A DNA stretch of 64,000 nt from Mesorhizobium neociceri (lineage in GTDB: Bacteria; Pseudomonadota; Alphaproteobacteria; Rhizobiales; Rhizobiaceae). This document shows, piece after piece, positions 41,266-49,057 of this stretch. The notes under the pieces are model-generated. The model was not told the DNA's origin and made no database searches. It was given only the letters and a program-made list of their open reading frames with translations. Numbering within the stretch: the first letter of the stretch is position 1; each line of letters starts with the position of its first letter. Location: contig NZ_JACDTY010000002.1 in NCBI RefSeq assembly GCF_013520985.1, positions 186,001 to 250,000 on the forward strand, given 5' to 3'. Made by a program: the position numbers and the translations under genes.

Positions 41266-41542
41266 GGGTTCTGCTCCCGTATTGGACGCGCAGGCCTCTG
41301 ACGCGATCCAGATGTGAAACGATGTCCGCGCCGCTCGCCTCCGAGCGGGTGTGGTAATTTTCGGTAACCCGAATGATCGTTTCGACCACATTTGGGAAGC
41401 AGCCGCAACAGCGACCGCGCTTTTGCATGGTGTGATAGACCTTCGCCGGCACGATGAGCTGCCAGGGATCCTGATCCAGCAGATCGACGATCGTCTGCTC
41501 AATCTCCCTTTCAGTGATGATGTTGCAATGGCAGATCAGCAT
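41231..41542 (-). CDS. bfd: Bacterioferritin-associated [2Fe-2S] ferredoxin (Bfd-like)
   Basis: Bfd carries electrons to bacterioferritin to release stored iron. The 103-residue protein begins [18 protein letters not shown], with Cys4 and Cys6, and has the second cysteine pair in [10 protein letters not shown] (Cys45 and Cys48), the C-x-C / C-x2-C pattern of the Fer2_BFD domain. The spacing between pairs is larger than in E. coli Bfd. The C-terminal 40 residues overlap bfr and are not conserved family sequence. It follows imelysin 1 by 60 bases. Confidence 0.9.
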   Translation of the reverse strand: MLICHCNIITEREIEQTIVDLLDQDPWQLIVPAKVYHTMQKRGRCCGCFPNVVETIIRVTENYHTRSEASGADIVSHLDRVRGLRVQYGSRTHERRKADHRAA

Positions 41543-41602
41543 GGATTGGCTCTGGCTGACGGCGCCTCCTCCGCGCCGTTTGGCTGGTGGTTGGTTGGGG
41601 TG

Positions 41603-42895
41603 CTACTTGAACACCTTGTCCGGTGCGTCGAGGCTGTCGGACCCCTCGAAGGCAATGTTGCTGAGCTTCAGCGCGCCGACGGCGCGTTCGACCGACTTGG
41701 TCTGGTCGACCAGCGCATCGATCGCTGCCTGCACGGTGGCGTTGCCTTCGGTGTTGCCCTCGGCGATCTGCTGGTCATAGGCCTCGCCGGCCAAGGCCCG
41801 CGCCTTGATCGCCTCCATCTTGGCGACGGTGACGTCGAGCTTGTCGGACAGTTCCTTGTCGATCGCCGGATCGGCTGCCTTGACCATATCGTGCACCGAC
41901 GGGCCCGAAACGACGGTGCCGTCGAGGCGGGTGTAGGTGGCGAGATAGGCGGCGCGGATGCCGATCGCGTCATAGAGATGCGAGTTGTAGGTGTTGTCGG
42001 AGAAACAGTCGTGCTCCTCTTCCGGATCGTGCAGCAACAGGCCGAGCTTCATGCGCTCGCCGGCCAGTTCGCCGTAGGACAGCGAGCCCATGCCGGTGAA
42101 GATCACCGAGATGGCGGTGTTCGGCTGGCCGTCGACGAGGTTCTTGCGGGCGGCGCCGTCTTCCTTCCAGTTGCCGACCATCTCCTGCAGGTCGGAGACC
42201 AGCAGGTCGCTGGCCGACTTCAGATACTCTGCGCGGCGATCGCAATTGCCGCCGGTGCAGTTCTTCAGGTCATAGTCGGTGTAGGGACGCTCGCCGGCGC
42301 CAGGGCCGGTACCATGCAGGTCCTGGCCCCAGAGCAGGAATTCGATGGCGTGATAGCCGGTCGCGACATTGGCTTCGATGCCGCCGGCCTCCTGCAGCGT
42401 GCCGGAGAGGAACTCCGGCGACAGCTTCGAGGCGTCGACCTTCTTGCCGTTGATCTCGATTTCCTTGTTGGCGATGACATTGGCGGTGTAGAGCGCGTTG
42501 GCATCGGACTCGGCGCCATAGCTCTTGGCGACATAGTCGATCAGGCCTTCGTCCAGCGGCCAGGAGTTCACCTTGCCTTCCCAGTCGTCGACGATCGTGT
42601 TGCCGAAGCGATAGACCTCGGTCTGCTGGTAAGGCACGCGCGACGCCTTCCAGGCATCGCGGGCGGCGTTGAGCGTGTCTGCCGACGGATTGGCGAGCAG
42701 CGCGTCGACAGCCTTGTCGAGCGCCTGCGCGGTGGTCAGTGAATCCTCATATTTGGCCAGCGCGATGTCGGAATAGGTCTTGATGACCGCCTTGGCATCG
42801 GTCTCCGCCGCCTTGGCCGGCAGTATGAAAACCGCCGCCGTCAACATAGCCGTGGCACCGATCGCAGCCAGCCTGCCGCCATATCGTGCTGTCAT
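41603..42895 (-). CDS. Imelysin-family (M75) periplasmic protein with intact GxHxxE
   Basis: The 430-residue protein has a signal peptide ending in LPAKAAE and the imelysin fold, with the family motif GYHAIEFLLWGQD (G-x-H-x-x-E at 180-185). Other blocks are NSWPLDEGLIDYVAK and EEEHDCFSDNTYNSHLYDA, with acidic residues and histidines that could bind iron. Related M75 domains occur in EfeO iron-uptake proteins. Three ATGs lie in a row (42901, 42898, 42895); the GGAG at 42903-42906 favours 42895. It is the first gene of the iron operon; the leader is about 250 bases and holds the ICE. Confidence 0.9.
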   Translation of the reverse strand: MTARYGGRLAAIGATAMLTAAVFILPAKAAETDAKAVIKTYSDIALAKYEDSLTTAQALDKAVDALLANPSADTLNAARDAWKASRVPYQQTEVYRFGNTIVDDWEGKVNSWPLDEGLIDYVAKSYGAESDANALYTANVIANKEIEINGKKVDASKLSPEFLSGTLQEAGGIEANVATGYHAIEFLLWGQDLHGTGPGAGERPYTDYDLKNCTGGNCDRRAEYLKSASDLLVSDLQEMVGNWKEDGAARKNLVDGQPNTAISVIFTGMGSLSYGELAGERMKLGLLLHDPEEEHDCFSDNTYNSHLYDAIGIRAAYLATYTRLDGTVVSGPSVHDMVKAADPAIDKELSDKLDVTVAKMEAIKARALAGEAYDQQIAEGNTEGNATVQAAIDALVDQTKSVERAVGALKLSNIAFEGSDSLDAPDKVFK

Positions 42896-43146
42896 CATCA
42901 TTCTCCAGTTCAAAGGGAATTCGGTAAAAGGCGCGCGTGCCAAGCGGTGCCAGGACATAGGCATGCCATAGGACACAACAGATGCCGCGCCGCTGCGCGG
43001 CTCACGGAAGAAAGACACCAAATGCCTCCAATCGAACGGGTTCAAGGCCCAAACATCAAAGGAATGCGCTGACGCGCGAGCCTCCATAAAACGATGGCGG
43101 GGCCGGAAGTCAACTGGTGAATCCCAGAAAATTCAATTGAAACAAC

Positions 43147-43167
43147 AGTTTAGAATTATTCTAAACT
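43147..43167. promoter_or_regulatory. Iron control element (Irr box)
   Basis: A perfect 21-bp palindrome: AGTTTAGAA, centre TTA, TTCTAAACT. It matches the ICE consensus TTTAGAA-N3-TTCTAAA bound by rhizobial Irr. It lies midway between the imelysin-bfd-bfr operon and the divergent ferredoxin reductase, about 250 bases from each start. The irr gene itself is at 7005-7436. In other rhizobia Irr represses bfr through such sites when iron is low. Confidence 0.88.
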
Positions 43168-43310
43168 AGGACTATCAACTTTAAATCGTACCGTGCGGGG
43201 ACCGTCGCGAGACGGGGCGATTGACAGACCACCATTCCGGGTGCGACCCGGACCGGGCCTCTTGCGACGGCGGCAGACAATCGCCATCTGGCGGAACGGC
43301 TCACAATCAA

Positions 43311-43382
43311 AGCATGATGTCTGGACAAGCGGAGTCCGTTTGCCCGAGAAGACCGCTTCGCACTTTTCGGCACCATGCTCTA
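43311..43382. repeat. Mosaic palindrome, GAGCATGATC-arm type with nested hairpin
   Basis: The outer arms AGCATGATG (43311-43319) and CACCATGCT pair with one mismatch. Between the left arm and the core GAAGACCGCTTCGCACTTTTC lies an extra stem GGACAAGCGG / CCGTTTGCCC, as in the element at 10419. It lies about 27 bases before the reductase start. Confidence 0.8.
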
Positions 43383-43408
43383 GATTTGAAACAGGAATTC
43401 GGGTTGCG

Positions 43409-44662
43409 ATGAAGAACGGTGTCGTCATTGTCGGTGCGGGTCATGCGGGCGTGCAAGCGTCCGCCAGCCTGCGCGAGGAAGGCTATGACGGACCCGTCGT
43501 GCTGATCGGCGACGAAAACGAGCTGCCCTACCACAAGCCGCCGCTGTCGAAGACCTTCATCAAGGATGCCGAGGCAAAACCGCAGCCCTTGCGCGGCGAG
43601 GCCTTTTATACCGGCAGCGCCATCGACTTCAGGCCGGGCATTCGAATCGATCGCATCGATCCGGCAGGCCGCAGGCTGGAGATAGCGGGCGGCGGCGCGC
43701 TTGCCTTCGACCGGCTGATCCTCGCCACGGGGTCGCGACCGCGGCTTCTGCCGCTTCCGGGCGCTGACCTCCCAGGCGTGCTGTCGCTGCGCTCGATCGC
43801 CGATGCGCGGCTGATCCGCGAGCTCAGCGCGCAGAGCGACGATATCGTCATCCTCGGTGGCGGTTTCATCGGGCTGGAGATCGCGGCGACACTTAGAGCG
43901 GCCGGCCGCAAAGTTACAGTGGTCGAGGCCGTCGACCGCTTGCTCGGCCGCGCCGTGGCCCCGGTGGTGGCGAGCCATGTCCGCCAGCGGCTGGAAACGA
44001 TTGGCGTGCGCATCCTCACCGGCACCACCATTGCAAGGCTGGAAGGCGAAAACGGCCATGTCTGCGCTGCCATCACCTCCACCGGCGAAAGGCTGCCAGC
44101 GCGCATGATCATCGTCGGCATTGGCGCAGTGCCGAATATCGAACTGGCGCAAGCTGCCGGGCTGACCGTCGCCAATGGCGTCCGTGTCGACCAGCAGATG
44201 CGCACGTCAGCGCCGGACATCCTCGCCATCGGCGACGCCGCCTCCTACCGTCACTGGTCGACCGGCGGCGACGTGCGGCTGGAATCGGTGCAGAACGCCA
44301 CCGACCAGGCGCGGCTTGCCGCGCGCACGATCACCGGCCATGTCGACAGCTATTCGGCCGTGCCTTGGTTCTGGTCGGACATCGGCGATATGAAACTGCA
44401 GATGGTCGGGCTGACCTCGGGCGGCGACAGCCATGTCGTGCTGGGCGATCTGGCTGAGAACAAGTTCTCGATCTACCACTATGCCGGGAGCCGGCTGCTC
44501 GGCATCGAATCGGTCAACCGGCCTGGCGACCATATGCTCGGCCGAAAAATGCTCGGCGCCGGGTTTTCGCCGACGCCGCAGACGGTTGCTGAGGGACCTG
44601 ATGGTTTGAAGGCGGCACTGGCCGCGTTCCAGAGTATGGAGCTCGCCAGGGCGAGTGCCTAG
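43409..44662 (+). CDS. FAD-dependent ferredoxin/rubredoxin-type reductase
   Basis: The 417-residue protein begins MKNGVVIVGAGHAGVQASAS, an FAD-binding Rossmann motif, and has ILATGSRPRLLPLPGAD, the NAD(P)-binding DIVILGGGFIGLEIAATL and the second FAD motif DILAIGDAASY. It belongs to the ferredoxin reductase group with a C-terminal reductase domain (FWSDIGDMKLQMVGL). It is divergent from the bacterioferritin operon across a shared ICE, so it could reduce Bfd, or serve a separate oxygenase. No oxygenase is nearby. RBS evidence at the ATG at 43409 is weak. Confidence 0.88.
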   Translation: MKNGVVIVGAGHAGVQASASLREEGYDGPVVLIGDENELPYHKPPLSKTFIKDAEAKPQPLRGEAFYTGSAIDFRPGIRIDRIDPAGRRLEIAGGGALAFDRLILATGSRPRLLPLPGADLPGVLSLRSIADARLIRELSAQSDDIVILGGGFIGLEIAATLRAAGRKVTVVEAVDRLLGRAVAPVVASHVRQRLETIGVRILTGTTIARLEGENGHVCAAITSTGERLPARMIIVGIGAVPNIELAQAAGLTVANGVRVDQQMRTSAPDILAIGDAASYRHWSTGGDVRLESVQNATDQARLAARTITGHVDSYSAVPWFWSDIGDMKLQMVGLTSGGDSHVVLGDLAENKFSIYHYAGSRLLGIESVNRPGDHMLGRKMLGAGFSPTPQTVAEGPDGLKAALAAFQSMELARASA

Positions 44663-44699
44663 GATTGCCAATTTTTGCCATACGCCATAAAATGCCTGT

Positions 44700-44930
44700 A
44701 TGAGCACCATGAACATCTCCCTGCCCGAGAGCTTGAAGCATTTTGTCGATCGGCAAGTGACGGATCGCGGCTATGGCACGAGCAGCGAATATGTGCGTGA
44801 ATTGATCCGCCACGATCAAGATCGTCAACTGCTGCGCGGTTTGCTCCTTGAAGGCGCGTCATCCACGCCAAGCACTCCCGTTGACGATGACTATTTCGCA
44901 GCGCTGCGAAAACGAGCGCTAGGCCAATAA
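44700..44930 (+). CDS. ParD-family antitoxin
   Basis: The 76-residue protein begins MSTMNISLPESLKHFVDRQV and has the ParD pattern YGTSSEYVRELIRHDQDR, a ribbon-helix-helix dimer that binds DNA, followed by a disordered toxin-binding region (SSTPSTPVDDDYFAALRKR). It lies 37 bases after the reductase gene. The ParE-type toxin starts five bases after its stop, the usual order of a parDE operon. Another in-frame ATG at 44709 is possible as the start. Confidence 0.88.
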   Translation: MSTMNISLPESLKHFVDRQVTDRGYGTSSEYVRELIRHDQDRQLLRGLLLEGASSTPSTPVDDDYFAALRKRALGQ

Positions 44931-44935
44931 GTTAG

Positions 44936-45262
44936 GTGACCACAAAGGCAATTGTTCCTCGAACACTTGCTTTGCGAGATATCGAGCACTCTGTCGATTA
45001 TCATGCACGCGAAGTCGGTTCGCACGTGGCGTTGGGCTATGTCGAGGACCTTCAGAATGCGTACAGACTGATCGCCAGCCATCCGGCATCGGGCTCTCTG
45101 AGATATGGCTACGAAATTGGATTGCCCGGTCTGCGCAGCGTTCAATTCAAACGCTACCCATACCTAATTTTCTATATCGAACAGAACGACCATATCGATG
45201 TGTGGCGGGTTCTGCACGCCAAGATGGACATTCCAGCCTGGCTACAGAATCCAAGCCCCTGA
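44936..45262 (+). CDS. ParE-family toxin
   Basis: The 108-residue protein shows the ParE fold: ALRDIEHSVDYHAREVGSHV (helix one and two), NAYRLIASHPASGSLRYGYE, then LPGLRSVQFKRYPYLIFYIE and HIDVWRVLHAKMDIPAWL. The RVLH-x-x-x-D-I-P ending is typical. ParE toxins inhibit DNA gyrase. The start is a GTG at 44936, five bases after the antitoxin stop. It is distinct from the toxin at 24793 and the two show little similarity beyond the fold. Confidence 0.87.
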   Translation: MTTKAIVPRTLALRDIEHSVDYHAREVGSHVALGYVEDLQNAYRLIASHPASGSLRYGYEIGLPGLRSVQFKRYPYLIFYIEQNDHIDVWRVLHAKMDIPAWLQNPSP

Positions 45263-45287
45263 CGGCACGTTCTGCGTAGCCGTCAGG
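45258..45287. terminator. Hairpin between parE and gabT
   Basis: CCTGACGGC pairs perfectly with GCCGTCAGG (9 bp) around a 12-base loop, starting at the stop of the toxin gene. gabT converges toward it. No U-run follows on either strand. Confidence 0.45.
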
Positions 45288-45306
45288 AGAAATAAGGCGT
45301 TGCCCT

Positions 45307-46584
45307 TCAGGCGGCGCAGACTTCGCGGATCGAGCTTTCCAGAATGTCGAGCGCCTCGTTCATGACGTTGTCCTGGATGGTGATCGGTGCCAGGAAACGG
45401 ATGACGTTGCCATAGACGCCGCAGGTCAGCAGGATCAGGCCCTTGTCGAGCGCCTTCAGCCGGATCGCATTGGCGATCTCGGCCGACGGCAGGCCCTTCT
45501 TGACGTCGTTGAACTCGACCGCATTCATGAAGCCGAGGCCCCTTATGTCGACAATCTCGGGCACATCGTCACGGATCGACTGCAGCCGCTGCTTCAGTCG
45601 CGCGCCAAGTGTATTGGCTCGGTCGCACAGCTTCTCGTCCTCGATGACGTCGAGCACGGCGTGTGCTGCGGCGACACCGATCGGGCTGCCGCCATAGGTG
45701 CCGCCGAGCCCGCCGGGGCCGGGCGCGTCCATGATCTCGGCGCGGCCGGTTACCGCCGCCAGCGGGAAGCCGCCCGCCAGGCTCTTGGCCATGGTGGTGA
45801 TGTCGGCAGCCACCTCGTGGTGATCCATGGCAAACATCTTGCCGGTGCGGGCAAAGCCGGTCTGCACCTCATCGGCGATCAACAGCATGCCGTGCTGGTC
45901 GCAGAGCTTGCGCAGCGCCGTCAGGAATTCGCGCGGCGCGTCGTAGAAACCGCCCTCGCCCTGGACCGGCTCGATGATGATGGCAGCGACACGGGCCGGA
46001 TCGACATCGGCCTTGAACAGTCTGTCGAGTGCGGCAAGTGAATCCGCGACGGAGACGCCATGCAGCGGCACCGGGAACGGCGCATGGTAGACGTCGCCCG
46101 GCATGGCGCCGAAGCCGACCTTGTAGGGCACGACCTTGCCGGTCAGCGCCATGCCCATGAAGGTGCGGCCATGGAAGCCGCCGGCAAAGGCGATGACGGC
46201 CTGGCGGCCAGTGGCGTTGCGGGCGATCTTGATTGCGTTCTCCACCGCCTCGGCGCCGGTGGTGACGAAAATCGTCTTCTTCTCGAACTTGCCGGGCAGC
46301 ATAGCGTTCAGCCGTTCGGCCAGCCTGACATAGCTCTCATAGGGCACGACCTGGTGGCAGGTGTGGGTGAAGCGGTCGAGCTGCGCCTTGACCGCCTCGA
46401 TCACCTTGGGGTGGCGATGGCCGGTGTTGACGACGGCGATGCCCGAGGAGAAATCGATGTAGCGGCGGCCCTCGACGTCCCAGATCTCAGAATTTTCCGC
46501 GCGGTCGGCGTAGATCTGCGTCGTCATGCCGACGCCGCGCGAAATCGACTGGTTCTTGCGTTCGGAAATGGCTGCGTTCTTCAT
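45307..46584 (-). CDS. gabT: 4-aminobutyrate aminotransferase
   Basis: GabT transfers the amino group of GABA to 2-oxoglutarate in the GABA shunt. The 425-residue protein is a class III aminotransferase: VTTGAEAVENAIKIAR and GGFHGRTFMGMALTG near the PLP site, IIEPVQGEGGFYDAP, LLIADEVQTGFARTGK and the PLP lysine in TMAKSLAGGFPLAA. The ATG at 46584 is followed by KNAAISERKNQSISRGVG, as in rhizobial GabT. It stands alone; no succinate semialdehyde dehydrogenase is adjacent. Substrate could also be 5-aminovalerate. Confidence 0.9.
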   Translation of the reverse strand: MKNAAISERKNQSISRGVGMTTQIYADRAENSEIWDVEGRRYIDFSSGIAVVNTGHRHPKVIEAVKAQLDRFTHTCHQVVPYESYVRLAERLNAMLPGKFEKKTIFVTTGAEAVENAIKIARNATGRQAVIAFAGGFHGRTFMGMALTGKVVPYKVGFGAMPGDVYHAPFPVPLHGVSVADSLAALDRLFKADVDPARVAAIIIEPVQGEGGFYDAPREFLTALRKLCDQHGMLLIADEVQTGFARTGKMFAMDHHEVAADITTMAKSLAGGFPLAAVTGRAEIMDAPGPGGLGGTYGGSPIGVAAAHAVLDVIEDEKLCDRANTLGARLKQRLQSIRDDVPEIVDIRGLGFMNAVEFNDVKKGLPSAEIANAIRLKALDKGLILLTCGVYGNVIRFLAPITIQDNVMNEALDILESSIREVCAA

Positions 46585-46844
46585 TTCGTCCCTCATCGGG
46601 CCGACGCCCGTTCTCGTTTGATGAATGCCAAGGCCTCTTCTGACCTTATTTCACGTTTTCCTCAAGTCGGCACCGTCATCAGGCGATTGGGCCTGCGGTC
46701 GGTGCGCGGCACTTCGACGGGCCGGTCTTAACAGCCGGCCGATACACGTACGAGACAGGTTTCCTTTTCCTTGGGATCGATTATCCTCCTGACGTCTGTG
46801 ACAGCTCGCCCCGTCATGAGCGTCCCGGATCGGTGAGGGACCCC

Positions 46845-47975
46845 ATGAGCAGGAACGCGACATCGTCCGCCCCGCAGCCCCGGGCCTCCGGCCTATTTTC
46901 GGTTTCCCCGATCCTTTTCGTCTGTGCGATGGCGCCGCTCGTTCTGGCCGGCTGCCAGAAGCAGGAGGCGGCTGCCAAGAAACTGCCGATCATGGTGCGC
47001 ACCGAGACGGTGGCGATGGCCGACTATGCGCCGAGGACCTCGCTGACCGGCGTGATCGCGGCACGCACGCTGAACAATCTGTCGTTCCGCGTCGGCGGCC
47101 GCGTCGCCGAACGGCTTGTCGATGTCGGCCAGCATGTCGACAAGGATGCCGTGCTCGCCCGCATCGATCCGCAGGAACAGGAATCCGATTTGCGCTCGGC
47201 GCAGGCCGATCTCGACGCCGCACAAGCGCAACTGACCCAGGCCGCGGCCGCCTTCGAACGGCAAAAGACGCTGCTTGCCCAGGGCTTTACCACCAGGCGC
47301 GACTATGATGCGGCCGACCAGGCGCAGAAGGTGGCGCAAGGCAGTGTCGATCAGGCACAAAGCGCGCTCTCCAATGCGAGGGAGAACCTGTCCTTCACCG
47401 AGCTGAAGGCCGGTGCCGCCGGCGTCATCACCGCCCGCCAGGTCGAAGCCGGGCAAGTGGTGCAGGCGGCGCAAACCGTCTTCACCGTCGCCGAGGACGG
47501 CGACCGCGACGCGGTGTTCAACGTCCAGGAAACGCTGGTCGCCAAGACGGCGCCATCGCCCTCGGTGGCGATCACGCTGTTGGCCGACCCGCAGGTGAAG
47601 GCGATAGGCAAGGTGCGCGAAGTCTCGCCGGCGGTCGATCCGGCGTCGGGGTCGGTCCGGGTCAAGGTCGGCATTGCCGACACGCCGACCGGCATGCCGC
47701 TCGGCGCCACCGTCATCGGCTCGGTCAACGCCATACCGGCGAAAGCGGTCATCCTGCCCTGGCAGGCGCTGACCTCGATCGAGGGCAAGCCGGCCGTCTG
47801 GGTGGTCGATCCCTCGACCAAGGCGGTGGCGACAGCCCTGGTCAATGTGCTGGCCTTCGATTCCGGCGTGGTCGTCGTCGACAAGGGCCTGGAGGCCGGC
47901 CAAAGCGTCGTCACCGCCGGTGGCCAGTTGCTCAGCCCGGGACAGACGGTCGAGATTTCGGGAGCCGGACAATGA
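46845..47975 (+). CDS. RND efflux membrane fusion lipoprotein 1
   Basis: The 376-residue product has a lipoprotein signal with lipobox LVLAGC (Cys37) and the HlyD/AcrA layout: barrel-sandwich halves (FRVGGRVAERLVDVGQHVDK and AGAAGVITARQVEAGQVV), a coiled-coil hairpin (QADLDAAQAQLTQAAAAFERQ) and beta domains to the C-terminus. It bridges the inner-membrane RND pump to an outer-membrane channel. GAGGGA before the ATG at 46845 supports this start over an upstream GTG. The stop overlaps the next gene by four bases. Confidence 0.93.
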   Translation: MSRNATSSAPQPRASGLFSVSPILFVCAMAPLVLAGCQKQEAAAKKLPIMVRTETVAMADYAPRTSLTGVIAARTLNNLSFRVGGRVAERLVDVGQHVDKDAVLARIDPQEQESDLRSAQADLDAAQAQLTQAAAAFERQKTLLAQGFTTRRDYDAADQAQKVAQGSVDQAQSALSNARENLSFTELKAGAAGVITARQVEAGQVVQAAQTVFTVAEDGDRDAVFNVQETLVAKTAPSPSVAITLLADPQVKAIGKVREVSPAVDPASGSVRVKVGIADTPTGMPLGATVIGSVNAIPAKAVILPWQALTSIEGKPAVWVVDPSTKAVATALVNVLAFDSGVVVVDKGLEAGQSVVTAGGQLLSPGQTVEISGAGQ

Positions 47976-49057
47976 GATGGCCGCGCATCCTGCTTCTCGT
48001 GCCTGCCCTGTTTGCAATAGCAGCGCTCGCTGCCTGCTCGAAATCGGATGAAAAGCCGCCCGAGATCGTCCGGCCGGTGCTGTCGATGGTGATCGAGCCG
48101 CAGACAACGCAGACCTTCGGCTTTGCCGGTTCCATCGAGCCGCAGGTCAGCGCCGACCTGGCCTTCCGCCTGCTCGGCCGCGTCGTCTCGCGCGACGTCA
48201 AGGTCGGCGATATCGTCAGCAAGGGCACGACGATCGCCACGCTCGACCCGACGGCGCTGGAACTTGCGGTCCAGGCGGCCAAGGCCGAACTCTCCAATGC
48301 CGAGGCGCAATTCACCAACGCCGCCGCCAGCGAGGACCGCCAGCGCCAATTGCTTGCCGCCGCCAACACCTCGCAGGCCGTGTTCGACGCGGCGCAACAG
48401 GCGAGGCAAGCGGCGGAAGCCGGCGTCGAACGGGCCAAGGCCGCCCTTGCCAAATCGCAGGAGCAGCTCGGTTATGCCAGGCTGTTCTCGGACTTCGACG
48501 GCGTCGTCACCGCCACCGGCGCCGAAGTCGGACAGACGGTTTCGGCCGGCCAGACCATTGTCACCGTAGCGCGCTCGGATCTACGCGAAGCGGTCGTCGA
48601 CATTCCCGACCAACTGACCGGCGACCTCGCCGTCGGCACGCCGTTCGAGGTCATTCTGCAATCGTTGCCGTCCATCCAGACCAAGGCGACTTTGCGCGAG
48701 ATCGCGCCGCAGGCCGACGCCTCGACGCGCAGCCGCCGAGTCCGGCTGACGCTCACCGATCCGCCGCAAGCCTTCCGGCTCGGCTCGACGGTGACGGCGA
48801 CACGCGTGGCAAAGGTCTCTCCGACGATCGAGCTGCCGCTGTCGGCGCTGCTGCAGAAGAATGGAAGCGACAAGGTCTGGATCGTCGACGAGCAGACATC
48901 GAGCGTCTCGACGCGCGACGTCAAGATCGCTTCGAAGAGCGGCGCCAGCTTCATCGTCGCCGAAGGGCTCGAAGCGGGGATGCGCGTCGTCACCGCCGGT
49001 GTCCACAGCCTGGTGGAGGGCCAGAAGGTCAAGATCCCGCAAGGAGGGGCGTCATGA
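47972..49057 (+). CDS. RND efflux membrane fusion lipoprotein 2
   Basis: The 361-residue product is a second membrane fusion protein with a lipobox LAACSK (Cys22), a biotinyl-lipoyl half (LAFRLLGRVVSRDVKVGDIV), a coiled-coil hairpin (QAAKAELSNAEAQFTNAAAS) and the return half (FDGVVTATGAEVGQTVSAGQ). It is similar in length and plan to the first one but clearly diverged in sequence. ATGA overlaps couple it to both neighbours. Two fusion proteins for one pump suggest a heteromeric adaptor. Confidence 0.92.
   Translation: MRWPRILLLVPALFAIAALAACSKSDEKPPEIVRPVLSMVIEPQTTQTFGFAGSIEPQVSADLAFRLLGRVVSRDVKVGDIVSKGTTIATLDPTALELAVQAAKAELSNAEAQFTNAAASEDRQRQLLAAANTSQAVFDAAQQARQAAEAGVERAKAALAKSQEQLGYARLFSDFDGVVTATGAEVGQTVSAGQTIVTVARSDLREAVVDIPDQLTGDLAVGTPFEVILQSLPSIQTKATLREIAPQADASTRSRRVRLTLTDPPQAFRLGSTVTATRVAKVSPTIELPLSALLQKNGSDKVWIVDEQTSSVSTRDVKIASKSGASFIVAEGLEAGMRVVTAGVHSLVEGQKVKIPQGGAS

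Larger units (their letters stand above)
42902..43408. other. Divergent intergenic region with Irr box and mosaic palindrome
   Basis: About 500 bases without a convincing gene separate imelysin 1 (minus) and the ferredoxin reductase (plus). It holds the ICE palindrome at 43147-43167, a candidate minus-strand -35 TTGATA at 43173-43178, and the mosaic palindrome at 43311-43382. Frames through the region have no conserved features. Confidence 0.7.

Noticed and set aside
46597..46844. TetR-type operator before the RND operon
   Set aside because: A CGTACG core in ACACGTACGAGAC and a GCCGG hairpin are present but too short and imperfect to call; no regulator gene is adjacent.
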